NCBI GenBank assembly: GCA_001873165.1
Contig: MNYO01000114.1
Location: 1-11,639 of the forward strand
Direction: 5' to 3'
From: Candidatus Gracilibacteria bacterium CG2_30_37_12
Lineage (GTDB): Bacteria; Patescibacteriota; Gracilibacteria; BD1-5; UBA2023
Length of the DNA stretch: 11,639 bases
Each line of letters opens with the position of its first letter. Position 1 is the first letter of the stretch. This document shows, piece after piece, positions 1 to 7,949 of this stretch. The notes under the pieces were generated by a model. It was not told the DNA's origin and did no database searches. It saw only the letters and a program-made list of their open reading frames with translations. The position numbers and the translations under genes are program-made.

Positions 1-137
1 TTATTACGTATTTTCTGAGATATCATAATTGAAAAGATGGTTAAATAGAAAATTATGTGTGGTTAAAAATACAAGTTGTTCTCTTATCTAAGGCACCCAA
101 GTATCAACTTTTATATTTCTCGCTAAATTTGGCTTGT

Positions 138-193
138 TTTTGACTAATTTACCCCCTTATCTGCCCTCTGGAAGCGGGGTGAAGTAGTCAAAA
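138..193. repeat. Long imperfect stem-loop in the left-end non-coding stretch
   Basis: Positions 138-146 (TTTTGACTA) pair perfectly with 185-193. After a single A/G mismatch the stem continues through 148-155 with 176-183, including one G-U pair, leaving a loop of about 20 nt. No run of T follows on either strand, so it is not a typical intrinsic terminator. The surrounding 1-245 has no open frame that I can support, even with TGA read as sense. It may be a structured RNA or a dispersed palindromic repeat; I cannot tell which. Confidence 0.45.
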
Positions 194-245
194 CAGCCAC
201 ACACTTTTTGCCATTATGCCTGAAATCCAGAATGGAGATTATATA

Positions 246-674
246 CTATTTTTTCACACATTCATTGAAATACCATCCGTATGGATGAGGGGCTAATAGA
301 CAATCCCCATGATGACAAGTTCCAGTAAACACAAGTTTATATCATGTTGCACACTGACATCCTACTGTTGGTGAACAAGATATTATTCAGATTGGATTCC
401 AATCGACAGTACATTGTGCTCATCACCAAGTATGATGACAAATTCCCATAATAGATCATCGAGCTTGTTTTACCGTTCCATCACTCGTAGTTCCGGTATC
501 TACAAGTATTTTGTTGAAATACCCCATAAACTTTCCCCCTGCTACTTCTCCTGTTGGTGGAGCACTTGGATAAGTAATCGCATAGACAAGACCTGCTATA
601 AATAAGATAGAGAACAATGAAAACACCAAAGCTCCTGCTATATGTTTCCCTAACCACTTAAAGAACTGTTTCAT
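246..674 (-). CDS. Small exported cysteine-rich protein (142 aa, five in-frame TGA)
   Basis: I do not recognise a named family. The ATG at 674 opens a Lys-containing N-terminus, followed by a hydrophobic segment at about residues 13-32 that ends in VYA. This could be a signal peptide or an uncleaved N-terminal anchor. Next come a Pro/Gly-rich linker (SAPPTGEVAGG) and a C-terminal half with eight cysteines (C-x-C in GCQC, then GTC, GDC and NEC), arranged like a small disulfide-stabilised extracellular module. The frame runs through TGA at 456-458, 423-425, 420-422, 387-389 and 342-344 and stops at TAG (246-248). Under the standard code only the first 72 residues would be called and all the cysteines lost. 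The cysteines lie between or beside TGA-coded positions, which argues that this segment is really translated. A good promoter lies just upstream, and there is no Shine-Dalgarno. Likely surface or periplasm-facing; function unknown. Confidence 0.75.
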
Positions 675-683
675 AAAAGAGAT

Positions 684-711
684 AATTTAAAAAATAAAGA
701 AATTATTTCAA
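684..711 (-). promoter_or_regulatory. Promoter of the Cys-rich protein gene
   Basis: On the minus strand there is a TTGAAA -35 box (706-711), a 16-nt spacer and a TAAATT -10 box (684-689). The -10 ends only 9 nt before the ATG at 674, so transcription would begin almost at the start codon and give a leaderless mRNA. A second -10-like GATAAT lies about 40 nt upstream of the ATG. Confidence 0.45.
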
Positions 712-758
712 AACCATTATCGTTTTTTTTTTGTAAATCAAGTTTCGTTTTGAGAAAT

Positions 759-786
759 CCCCTTTGATCCCACCTTGTCAAGGGGG
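759..786. repeat. Stem-loop within the 675-1018 non-coding stretch
   Basis: Arms 759-767 (CCCCTTTGA) and 778-786 (TCAAGGGGG) form nine pairs with one G-U and a 10-nt loop. This stretch between the Cys-rich gene promoter and the gyrA terminator has no credible gene; open frames over it lack sensible composition and start codons. It looks like palindromic repeat DNA. Confidence 0.4.
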
Positions 787-814
787 TAAAAACCAAAAAA
801 ACGACTATTGGTGA

Positions 815-861
815 GATAATCGCTCGTGTTTGCTTTCAAAAAACAAAGTGGAGCGATTATC
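815..861. repeat. 11-bp perfect inverted repeat (GATAATCGCTC)
   Basis: GATAATCGCTC at 815-825 is answered by its exact reverse complement at 851-861, and a few inner pairs (TTTG/CAAA) bring the arms closer. A small extra hairpin, CTCCA-ATC-TGGAG followed by TTTT, lies at 930-946. No transposase or target duplication is visible, so this is a palindromic element of unknown role rather than a demonstrated insertion. Confidence 0.45.
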
Positions 862-1018
862 CGAAGTCGCCAAACTTTCATTCTTAGCCTTATCTGCGCA
901 AAACACAGGAGAGGAGAACGGGATAACCGCTCCAATCTGGAGTTTTACGCAGGCATGAAAAAATTACGAATGAAAATTTGGCACACGAATAGTATTGATT
1001 TTTCCAAGAAATGCAATA

Positions 1019-1054
1019 AAAAATCCCTTGAGAAATATTTCTCAAGGGATTTTT
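1019..1054. terminator. Perfect 36-bp palindromic terminator downstream of gyrA
   Basis: The 36 bases are a perfect palindrome whose GC core is TCCCTTGAGAAAT (1024-1036) and its complement, flanked by an A-run on one side and a T-run on the other. It begins 4 nt after the gyrA stop codon. It reads as an intrinsic terminator on both strands, closing gyrA on the minus strand. Confidence 0.85.
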
Positions 1055-1058
1055 GTTC

Positions 1059-3683
1059 CTATTCTTCTATGTTTTTTCCATTTTCTTCTATAATCTCTTC
1101 CTCTTCTCCTTTCTTCATAACGGTTGCGGAAGTGAAGGAGTCTTTCTTGTCTTTGAGTTTCGCGAGGATAATTCCTTGGGTAACTCGACTGGTTGTACGA
1201 ACTCCATTGAGAGGTACACGAACCGTTTGCCCCGTCTTTGAGATAAGCATAACTTCTCCATCTTTTCGAGATTCTTCTGTCAATATACTTACTCCGATAA
1301 TATCTCCTGTTTTAGTAGTCATCGCTCCCACTTTCACTCCGGATCCACCTCGTCCCTGTTCTCGGTATTCTTCGATATTGGTAATCTTTCCCATTCCATT
1401 CTCGGTTACTGTGAAGACATAGGTATCATTTTCTCCGATAACATCCGCTTCGACAACGGAATCATTTGCGGCGATTCGCATTCCACGAACTCCTGCAGCT
1501 CCACGTCCCATAACTCGAACATCGGCTTCGTTGAACTGAATAGCTTTTCCGTGTTTGGAAACCATCAATATATTATCTTCTCCATTGGTGACTCGAACCC
1601 AACCAAGTTCGTCTCCATCTCGCGGTTTCATAACGATGAGTCCAGAAGTTCGGATATTTTGCACATCTTCTTTGTCGAGACGTTTAATAATCGCTTTCTT
1701 GGAAATGAGAGCAAAGTACTTTCCTTGTACTTTTGTAAGATCGAGAATAGCCGTGATTTCTTCGTCTTTTTGGAGAGAGAGAAGATTGATAATAGGTTGT
1801 CCTTTGGCGGTACGTTGTGTCTCTGGAATCTCATACGCGGGAAGTGAGAACACACGACCGGTGTTCGTGAAGAACAGGAGATCACTATGATTGCTCGTAG
1901 AGAGAATAATTTTTACCTCATCCTCGTCTTTTACCGCAACATTCACTCCTTTTCCACCACGACGCTGGGTACGGAATGCAGAAGATTTGATACGTTTGAT
2001 ATACGAATTTTTCGAGAGAGTAATAACTACTTCCTCATTTGGAATCGTATCTTTTGGATTCCATTCTCCAATGGCTCCGATTTGTACTTCGGTTCGGCGA
2101 GCGTCTCCATATTTGTCCTTGATTTCTGAGAGTTCATCTCCCATAATAGCATTTACTCGTTCTGGTTTCGCCAAGATATCCTGAAGGTCGGCGATGAGAA
2201 GGAGTTTCTCTGCGAGTTCGTCTTCAATCTTTTTGCGTTCGAGTCCAGAGAGACGCTGTAATTGCATTTCCAAAATCGCCTGAGATTGTTTGTCAGAAAG
2301 ACCGAATCGTTCCATTAAATTATTATGAGCTTCTTCTTTGCTGTTGGATTCTTTAATAGTCTTGATAACCGCATCGATATTATCGAGGGCGATTTTGAGA
2401 CCTTCGAGGATATGTGCACGAGCTTCAGCAACGGCGAGTTCATAGCGAGTTCGACGCTCTATAACTTCTCTTCGATGTACGATAAATTCTTCCAACATCT
2501 CGAGGAGATTGAAGAGTTTTGGTTGTCGCCCACGATCGTAGAGTGCGATCATATTAAATGAAAACGAGGTCTGAAGTTGTGTGAGTTTGTAGAGTTGGTT
2601 CAAAATTTTCTTCGGAAATGCATCTTTTTTTACCTCGATAACAATTTGAACATCTCCAAGACCTTTGGACTCGTCTCTTAGATCAGAGATCCCGATGATA
2701 ATTTTGTTCTGAATAAGTTCTACTATCTTTTCGATAAAGGACTTCTTGTTGAGTTGGTAGGGAATTTCTGTGATGATAATCGCACGTTTTCCATTCTTGA
2801 GTTCGTCGATACCAGCTCGACCACGCATTATGACAGATCCACGACCCGTTGCATAAGCATTGAGAATATCCTTACGATTATAGATAATACCTCCCGTTGG
2901 AAAATCTGGTCCTTTGATAAAATCAAGGAGATTGTCGATGGTGATTTCTGTAGGTGCTGGATGGTAGAGGATGAATTTCAAAGCATCAATAATCTCGCCA
3001 AGATTATGCGGTGGGATATTGGTTGCCATACCTACGGCGATACCAACTGAACCATTCAGAAGGAGATTTGGAATACGAGTCGGAAGCACGGTTGGCTCCT
3101 GAGTAGACGCATCGTAGTTATCTCTCCAATCAACCGTTCCTTTGTCGATATCGGCAAGCATAAGTTCTCCGAGTCTTGCCATCTTTACCTCGGTGTAACG
3201 CATGGCAGCCGCACTATCTCCATCCATAGAACCGAAATTTCCTTGACCATCCACGAGAGTATATCGCATACTAAAATCCTGTGCCATACGAACCATCGCT
3301 TCGTATACAGAGCTATCTCCGTGTGGGTGATATTTACCGAGAACATCTCCGACTACACGAGCAGATTTTCGGTGTTTACCAGTTGCACGAACTCCTCCAT
3401 CATACATAGCATAGAGAATACGTCTGTGAACAGGTTTCATACCATCACGAATATCAGGAAGGGCACGCATAACGATAACGGACATCGCATAATCGAGATA
3501 ACACGTTTCCATCTCTTCGACGATAGAACGATTGGCGTCACCATCGTAGGTGATGGCAGAATTCGCAAAAGGTGGTGGAAGCTCGTCTGATTCCTCCATG
3601 TTTTCTTCTCCTATCACAGAAGTAATTTCTTCACTTTCTGTTCCAAGATTTTCGAGTTCTTCCGGAGTAAGATTTTCTGACAT
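1059..3683 (-). CDS. gyrA: DNA gyrase subunit A (874 aa)
   Basis: This is the breakage-reunion subunit of DNA gyrase (A2B2 with GyrB), which introduces negative supercoils using ATP. After an acidic, poorly conserved N-terminus of about 50 residues comes the winged-helix catalytic core. It has the quinolone-region motif [17 protein letters not shown] with the serine at the E. coli Ser83 position intact, and the catalytic tyrosine in AAMRYTE. The tower and coiled-coil region is followed by a C-terminal pinwheel carrying a canonical GyrA box, QRRGGKGV, which marks gyrase rather than topoisomerase IV ParC. The length is normal for the family. I chose the ATG at 3683 (MSENLTPEE). An in-frame upstream start at 3833 would add 50 residues unlike any GyrA, and a good promoter lies inside that extension. 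It stops at TAG. Unlike the other long genes here it contains no TGA, although it has many glycines. Divergent from the acyl carrier protein gene. Confidence 0.97.
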   Translation of the reverse strand: MSENLTPEELENLGTESEEITSVIGEENMEESDELPPPFANSAITYDGDANRSIVEEMETCYLDYAMSVIVMRALPDIRDGMKPVHRRILYAMYDGGVRATGKHRKSARVVGDVLGKYHPHGDSSVYEAMVRMAQDFSMRYTLVDGQGNFGSMDGDSAAAMRYTEVKMARLGELMLADIDKGTVDWRDNYDASTQEPTVLPTRIPNLLLNGSVGIAVGMATNIPPHNLGEIIDALKFILYHPAPTEITIDNLLDFIKGPDFPTGGIIYNRKDILNAYATGRGSVIMRGRAGIDELKNGKRAIIITEIPYQLNKKSFIEKIVELIQNKIIIGISDLRDESKGLGDVQIVIEVKKDAFPKKILNQLYKLTQLQTSFSFNMIALYDRGRQPKLFNLLEMLEEFIVHRREVIERRTRYELAVAEARAHILEGLKIALDNIDAVIKTIKESNSKEEAHNNLMERFGLSDKQSQAILEMQLQRLSGLERKKIEDELAEKLLLIADLQDILAKPERVNAIMGDELSEIKDKYGDARRTEVQIGAIGEWNPKDTIPNEEVVITLSKNSYIKRIKSSAFRTQRRGGKGVNVAVKDEDEVKIILSTSNHSDLLFFTNTGRVFSLPAYEIPETQRTAKGQPIINLLSLQKDEEITAILDLTKVQGKYFALISKKAIIKRLDKEDVQNIRTSGLIVMKPRDGDELGWVRVTNGEDNILMVSKHGKAIQFNEADVRVMGRGAAGVRGMRIAANDSVVEADVIGENDTYVFTVTENGMGKITNIEEYREQGRGGSGVKVGAMTTKTGDIIGVSILTEESRKDGEVMLISKTGQTVRVPLNGVRTTSRVTQGIILAKLKDKKDSFTSATVMKKGEEEEIIEENGKNIEE

Positions 3684-3715
3684 AAATAAAAGAGAGTTAT
3701 CGGGTAATTTGTGCG

Positions 3716-3745
3716 ATAATATACGGATTTTTTTCACATTTGCAA
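3716..3745 (-). promoter_or_regulatory. gyrA promoter
   Basis: On the minus strand, TTGCAA (3740-3745), an 18-nt spacer and TATTAT (3716-3721) lie 32 nt upstream of the ATG at 3683. This supports the shorter GyrA start. I see no Shine-Dalgarno before the ATG. Confidence 0.5.
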
Positions 3746-3843
3746 ACGAAAAATAATCCATTTCAGAAACAAGTCTTGACAAATACATACGAGTGCGTAA
3801 ATTCATATTTACTAAAGACAAATAAACTTTCATGAAAGAATGG

Positions 3844-3872
3844 TTTATTGCTTTTAAACAAACAAATATAAA
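3844..3872 (+). promoter_or_regulatory. Possible promoter of the acyl carrier protein gene
   Basis: TTTATT (3844-3849), a 17-nt spacer and TATAAA (3867-3872) make a weak promoter match in AT-rich DNA, placed as expected for a short leader that carries the ribosome binding site. Confidence 0.3.
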
Positions 3873-3878
3873 TTTTTT

Positions 3879-3885
3879 AAGGGAG
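3879..3885 (+). promoter_or_regulatory. Shine-Dalgarno AAGGGAG before the acyl carrier protein
   Basis: AAGGGAG sits 7 nt before an ATG at 3893-3895 and 5 nt before the in-frame ATA at 3891. Its spacing best suits the ATG, yet that ATG is not in the acyl carrier protein frame. This is the only clear Shine-Dalgarno before a gene in the window. Confidence 0.6.
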
Positions 3886-3890
3886 CGAAC

Positions 3891-4145
3891 ATATGTGTAG
3901 AAACTATAGGATATCGTCTGAGGAATGTTATTGCGGATAAACTTAACACAAGTATTTCTGTAATAACAAATGAGTCTACATTTATCGAAGATCTTGAGAT
4001 GGACTCACTCGATACAGTGGAGCTTACCGTTGCGGTCGAAACAGAGTTCGATATCAAGATATTGGACGATGAGGCGGCACAGATGTTGAAAGTTCAGGAT
4101 GTAATCGATGTAATTATGCAAAGACTTTCTGAAAAATGAAACTAA
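3891..4145 (+). CDS. acpP: Acyl carrier protein, 5' end out of frame or non-canonical start
   Basis: Acyl carrier protein holds growing acyl chains on a 4'-phosphopantetheine arm in the cytoplasm. The attachment motif DSLDTVEL is present, with the modified serine encoded at 4005-4007. Before it come a helix I-like segment ([11 protein letters not shown]) and FIEDLE, and after it EFDIKI and a helix IV-like [12 protein letters not shown], all aligning along the length of E. coli AcpP. The frame has no ATG, GTG or TTG at its 5' end. The first plausible codon is ATA (3891), while the ATG best placed for the Shine-Dalgarno (3893) is in another frame that hits TAA after 15 codons. Loss of two bases in a TGTG repeat next to that ATG would explain this: ATG-TGT-GTA-GAA would restore the frame. 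Near the 3' end a TGA (4137-4139) is read through as Gly to TAA (4143-4145), giving a tail of EKGN. A real frameshift mutation, an assembly error or an AUA start are all possible. Confidence 0.8.
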
Positions 4146-4150
4146 GAAGG

Positions 4151-4188
4151 AAGAAATAATTCGCAACAAATTTTCGTGATTATTTCTT
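4151..4188. repeat. 10-bp inverted repeat upstream of the shared terminator
   Basis: AAGAAATAAT (4151-4160) and its exact complement (4179-4188) enclose an 18-nt loop just after the acyl carrier protein stop. It is AT-rich and may simply extend the 3' UTR structure. Confidence 0.3.
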
Positions 4189-4196
4189 CTAACATT

Positions 4197-4219
4197 AAAA
4201 CGCCCTCGCGGGCGTTTTT
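4197..4219. terminator. Bidirectional terminator between acp and the FemAB-like gene
   Basis: AAAACGCCC-TCGC-GGGCGTTTTT is a 9-bp GC-rich stem with a 4-nt loop, an A-run before it and a T-run after it. It lies between the convergent stops at 4145 (plus) and 4244 (minus) and serves both strands. Confidence 0.9.
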
Positions 4220-4243
4220 GCTTTTAAATTCTCCAAAACATTC

Positions 4244-5329
4244 TTATAAAAACCGAAAATACGAATCGCGGAAGTAGCATTCTTTTTCCATAAAGTTGAG
4301 TTTGAAATCGGTATACCCTTGTTGATCTCTTGGCATAGAAGCATCGCGCAGATGGTCGAAGTTCATATACTCGATACCGAGATCCACACTGTCTGCAAAC
4401 CATCGGTCTATAAGCCCAGTTCCTGCTTGAAAAGGGTTGGCAGTTTTGCCAGTGAAGGCGACCAGATGTACACTTGCATTGGGGATATGTGAAACAACTT
4501 CCATCTTTGTATTCAAAGTTTCAGCTTTTCACTCACCGTATAAGTCATACGACTCTTTCAAATCTTCACTTTTCATACAAATATTATCGTTCTTTCATAC
4601 ATCTGGCATATTTTTATTCGTTGTTCTCATTTCTTCTCACTCGCGTATTTCATCGTTCTTTCATATATCGGAGGTAACTTCGAACTTCGTGCTTACATCT
4701 TGCGATTCTCTTTTATTTCCATAATCGTGTACTGCTAGCCCAGCTACTGGAGTATCTCCCCGATAAGCTACATAACTTCGTACGGAATCGGATCCTGCTT
4801 CCATCATGGCACGATAATAGCGAATATAGTCAGATTTGAACATATGCTTGACTCTGACAGATTTGAAGGCTTTTACAAAAGTTTCTTCGTTCACGAGTTC
4901 TATTCGTACTTCTGACTCGGGGAAAGAGAGAAATTTCTTTCGAGCTCGTCGGGAGCGTTCGTTCCATTTTTTATAATATTCGTTGTTTTCTAGATGTGTG
5001 AAACCAGTTCTGGTAAAATGGGTACCGATAGCGAGTTTACGCCATCCTGGTGGGATATCGGTTCGGCGAAAGGGGATCCATATAGCAAATCCTCGCACGA
5101 ATCCGTGAGATTTTAAGAGCTCTTTCGTCGGCTCTATATCGATGCGTTCAAATTTAACGAGTTGAAGGTATTTCCCAAGGAGTCGTTTGACCCAACCAAA
5201 ACGGGTTCCGTTTTCTAGAGCAATCGTTCGGATATGACAATGATCTCGCAGATATTTGTTGTATACAGGAGAAGTCGTTCGATAATAGGTATGGTCTGCT
5301 GGGAATTCGGAGCGGTTTATTATAGGCAT
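4244..5329 (-). CDS. FemAB/GNAT-like N-acyltransferase (361 aa, four in-frame TGA)
   Basis: This is probably a transferase of the FemAB / BioF2-like GNAT superfamily. Known members add amino acids from aminoacyl-tRNA to lipid II peptides at the inner face of the membrane, though substrates vary in the wider family. The middle has WNERSRRARKKF, resembling the family's basic helix, then SYVAYRGDTPVAGLAVHDYG, the acceptor-side strand pattern. The C-terminus has GLIDRWFADSVDLGIEYMNFD and DFKLNFMEKECYF, matching the typical 'lG.......FK..F' ending. Between these conserved parts lies a hydrophilic, Lys/Glu/Asn-rich insert (about residues 215-275). It carries all four TGA codons (4661-4663, 4637-4639, 4595-4597, 4529-4531) and an in-frame 14-nt direct repeat. 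The frame is continuous from ATG (5327-5329) to TAA (4244-4246); under the standard code it would split in two. No Shine-Dalgarno; a TATACT -10 box lies 9 nt upstream. Divergent from the pilin-like gene. The exact substrate cannot be told. Confidence 0.72.
4586..4665. repeat. In-frame 14-nt direct repeat inside the FemAB-like insert
   Basis: The plus-strand 14-mer ATCGTTCTTTCATA occurs at 4586-4599 and 4652-4665, exactly 66 nt apart (22 codons). On the coding strand both copies encode TGA-Lys-Asn-Asp, giving D-I-G-KND and D-V-G-KND. This suggests the insert grew by local duplication, with the TGA copied as part of the unit. Confidence 0.75.
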
Positions 5330-5338
5330 GATTTCGGA

Positions 5339-5415
5339 AGTATAGGAATAATTATCCGAGAGTATAGAGATAAAAATAAAATTTCAATTTGTTTTTCGTA
5401 AGAAACTGCTAAAAT
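5339..5415. promoter_or_regulatory. Divergent promoter region between the FemAB-like and pilin-like genes
   Basis: The 122-nt gap carries signals in both directions. For the minus strand, TATACT (5339-5344) lies 9 nt from the ATG, and a second TATACT (5361-5366) has TTGAAA (5382-5387) 15 nt further upstream. For the plus strand, an extended -10, TGCTAAAAT (5407-5415), lies 36 nt before the ATG at 5452, and TACTAT (5438-5443) lies 8 nt before it. Neither gene has a Shine-Dalgarno. AT-richness makes chance matches likely, so the choice among these boxes is uncertain. Confidence 0.4.
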
Positions 5416-5451
5416 ACACGGGAAATTTCTATCTTTTTACTATTTCCGTAT

Positions 5452-7758
5452 ATGAAACAGAGCAAAAAAATAGGTGGTTTTAGTCTTGTGGAACTTCTGG
5501 TAACTATTTCCATACTGGCGACGATCAGTATTGTAGCATATGTTTCATATAATTCTCATCTGAGAACATCATATAATGCGACCCGTATCGAGACGATCGA
5601 CTCATTGTACTTGAGTTTATCGGATTATTCTCAACTCAAGAAAACACTTCCTGAAGCTAACTCGAACTATATTTCCTACGACCAACAGGGGACATATATG
5701 CACGCACTTTCCTGAGCATATGGGATTTCTGGATATGTGAGTAACAATTTTCTCCCTGCGGGATATGTGAATTTCATAGCAACAGATCCAGAAAACAAAC
5801 AATTTTATGGATATGGAAAACTCACGGACGACACAGCTTTTGATCTCGCTGCAACACTGTATGACGATACGACTGGAGGGTATAAAACCTATCTTCGTGG
5901 AACGTATCCAAAAGATCGACTCACTTCTTTGGTTCGGTCGTATTCTTCTTCCAATTTTGTGTCTCAGGATAGTACCGAAGATCTCCCGTATAATCCATAT
6001 GAACGGAAAGTGAGTGCGTTTGTGTCGAGCTATTCTGGAGCGGTAGCTGTCGCAAATAGTGCGGGGAATACCCTTTCACTTACAGGAGAATTAAATGCGG
6101 GAGATATTATCTCGGTTGGAACTGGTTCGAAGGCACTGTTGCACATCTCGGATGGTTCAGAACTTTCTCTTGGAAGTACGACGAGCGAAACAAAACTTGC
6201 ACTCAGCACACTCGTCTACAACGATGATCATAATCTTGCTTCTAAAGTTTCACTCCTCCTCTCGCTCGGAGAAGTCTGGGTAGAAGCTCCACACCTCAGA
6301 ACTGAGACGGACTCTGTAAGTGACTTCTCGATACAAACAGATTCTGCACTCGCAGCGGTTCGTGGAACCGTATTTGGAGTGTCACGAGATACTGCTGGTA
6401 AAACAAATATCTCACTCGCAGCAGGGAAACTCGAAGTGGCAAAGATTGACATGAGTGCTTACTTATACAACTTTACTACAGTTGATGGATTTAGTCCTAC
6501 TACTTTAACAGGATTTGTTTTGGAATCTGGTATAGGATCATCTTCAAAATCATTTATGGTCGTCTGAGAAGGAGAATCGCCGATTACTCTGAATGGAATA
6601 AGTAATATCGCAACATGACCTACTTCTACTGGTTCACTCAATATCATAGAAGTGAAGAACAAAATCAAACATCCGCTATTTTCTCTCGGGTTTCGTCCGA
6701 AGGCCGATAAGATTAGTTTCTCAACAGGAGCAATCTGAGGAACGTCTCAGACTGGAATTCTCTCGGTGACTTTCGCTAATCCGGGAGCTACTTCGTACTA
6801 TCTCTCATTTGGGACGGGGAAAATAAATTCAGATGAAAATTTTCCAAAAGTTGATCCGAATCCATCTCTGACTGGTATGCTTCCGAACTCTGGGATCGTG
6901 ACGATAACGGGTGCTTTTGTATATGATCCCACTGTACAGAAGAGAACCTATGTCCTCAGGATATGTATGGATAAAAAATGTTCGGCTCCTGAGATAAAAG
7001 TGCTCGGTGGCGATATATTTACATTTGATAATTTTCGAGAATGGGGAAAACATCAGTCCGAATGTCCCACCGATCCAGAGGATGCAAAGTTCTGGACCAA
7101 ACAGTGTCTCGTGGGAGAAAACGTTGGTCTCGTGGCGTATATGCCCTATGATAAAGAAAAAGATCTCAAAATGTATGTAGGAGAAAAATACCGAAAACTT
7201 AAACCTCTTGCATCCAGTGGGATTTTGAATAATATCTTACCACTTCCTTTTGCGATAGGAATTGCGAATTATATGACGGGAAGTTCTTTCGTAGAGATGC
7301 AAGATGGAACCAAAGGAATATTGATCAATTCAGGAATTACTTATTCATATCTCAAATACAACACCGCACCACTCCATCTTTCGGGAAGTTTCGCTATTGA
7401 GATGAGTGTTCGGGGAGCGGCATTGAAGAGGATGAGCGGATGATATAATTTATATACTGGAAGTGGAGGATCCTCTCTTTCTATAGCATATCCATCTCTA
7501 AGATTTTGAGTTTCCTTATCTATTCCTTTTTCTTCCTATACGGGAAGTATAGTAGATAATTCTTATTATACCGTTCGTGGAAGGAGCAGTAATACTGGAT
7601 CAATGCTTCAAATCTTAGATCAAAATTATACAGTAATAGCTCAGACTGGATCTACTGTCTCAAATCTTACTTTATGAAATCCGATTTACATCTGAAGTAA
7701 TCAGAGTAACACATCTCAATGGAATGATATTATCGACTCAGTAAAGATATTCCAATAG
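5452..7758 (+). CDS. Prepilin-type protein with FecR and LamG-like domains (768 aa, eight TGA)
   Basis: The N-terminus is a classic type IV prepilin leader: a short basic stretch, then GG^FSLVELLVTISILATISIVAYV, where prepilin peptidase would cleave before F10 and the mature Glu5 is present. Residues about 205-330 form a FecR domain: GDIISVGTGSKALL, ISDGSELSL and AVRGTVFGV match the family. The C-terminal 200 residues look like a concanavalin A-like LamG jelly-roll, opening with LVAYMPYD and closing with IIDSVKIFQ, like the family's 'lvayyPFD ... iDdVrIYn'. The single frame passes TGA at 5713, 6565, 6616, 6736, 7441, 7507, 7675 and 7693 (first bases) and ends at TAG (7756-7758). Under the standard code it would appear as three or more fragments. 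It is probably assembled in, or presented by, a type IV pilus-like machine at the surface, with the jelly-roll binding a glycan or protein; that is inference. An assembly ATPase and prepilin peptidase are not in the window. A strong terminator follows 10 nt after the stop. Confidence 0.88.
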
Positions 7759-7768
7759 GAGTTCCTGA

Positions 7769-7805
7769 TTCAAAAATAACCAGATACTATCTGGTTATTT
7801 TTGAA
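7769..7805 (+). terminator. Intrinsic terminator of the pilin-like gene
   Basis: A perfect 17-bp stem (7769-7785 with 7789-7805) has a 3-nt loop. Its core is AACCAGAT/ATCTGGTT, followed by a T-run. It starts 10 nt after the TAG and, having an A-run on its other side, may also stop transcripts from the convergent gene. Confidence 0.9.
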
Positions 7806-7881
7806 TTCATAAAGAATCTAATTCATCATATAATGCTGTCCTCTCTGTATATTTGAAAATGTCGAATGAATCTTATTTGTT

Positions 7882-7910
7882 CTGGATTGCTTCGTGCCTC
7901 GCAATGACGA
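7882..7910. repeat. Dispersed-repeat-like motif between convergent genes
   Basis: CTGGATTGCTTCG followed by CCTCGCAATGACGA on the plus strand (on the minus strand, GTCATTGCGAGG and then GAAGCAATCC) resembles a short palindromic motif found dispersed between genes in many unrelated bacteria. ATTGC and GCAAT can pair around a 10-nt loop. The rest of 7806-7949 has no gene. Only one copy is in this window, so dispersal here is not shown. Confidence 0.5.
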
Positions 7911-7949
7911 ATGTTTAGTGTACAATCAACAATTGAGTATAAAATATTT

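Noticed and set aside
246..674. TGA as selenocysteine
   Set aside because: There are too many TGA codons, in unrelated genes, without a SECIS-like hairpin after each; adjacent TGA-TGA at 420-425 also argues against it.
703..935. Minus-strand open frame across the non-coding stretch
   Set aside because: It lacks a convincing start and a recognisable fold, spans palindromic repeats and overlaps the promoter of the Cys-rich gene.
826..3756. Several open frames on the plus strand opposite gyrA
   Set aside because: They are shadows of the gyrA coding strand with no domain logic, promoter or ribosome binding site.
3684..3833. 50-residue N-terminal extension of GyrA from an upstream in-frame start
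   Set aside because: It has no GyrA-like sequence and contains the likely -35 and -10 boxes; the ATG at 3683 gives a normal length.
5452..7758. Pseudogene interpretation: in-frame TGA as disabling stops
   Set aside because: No frameshifts and no stray TAA or TAG in 768 codons, domains continue through each TGA, and the same pattern occurs in several independent genes.
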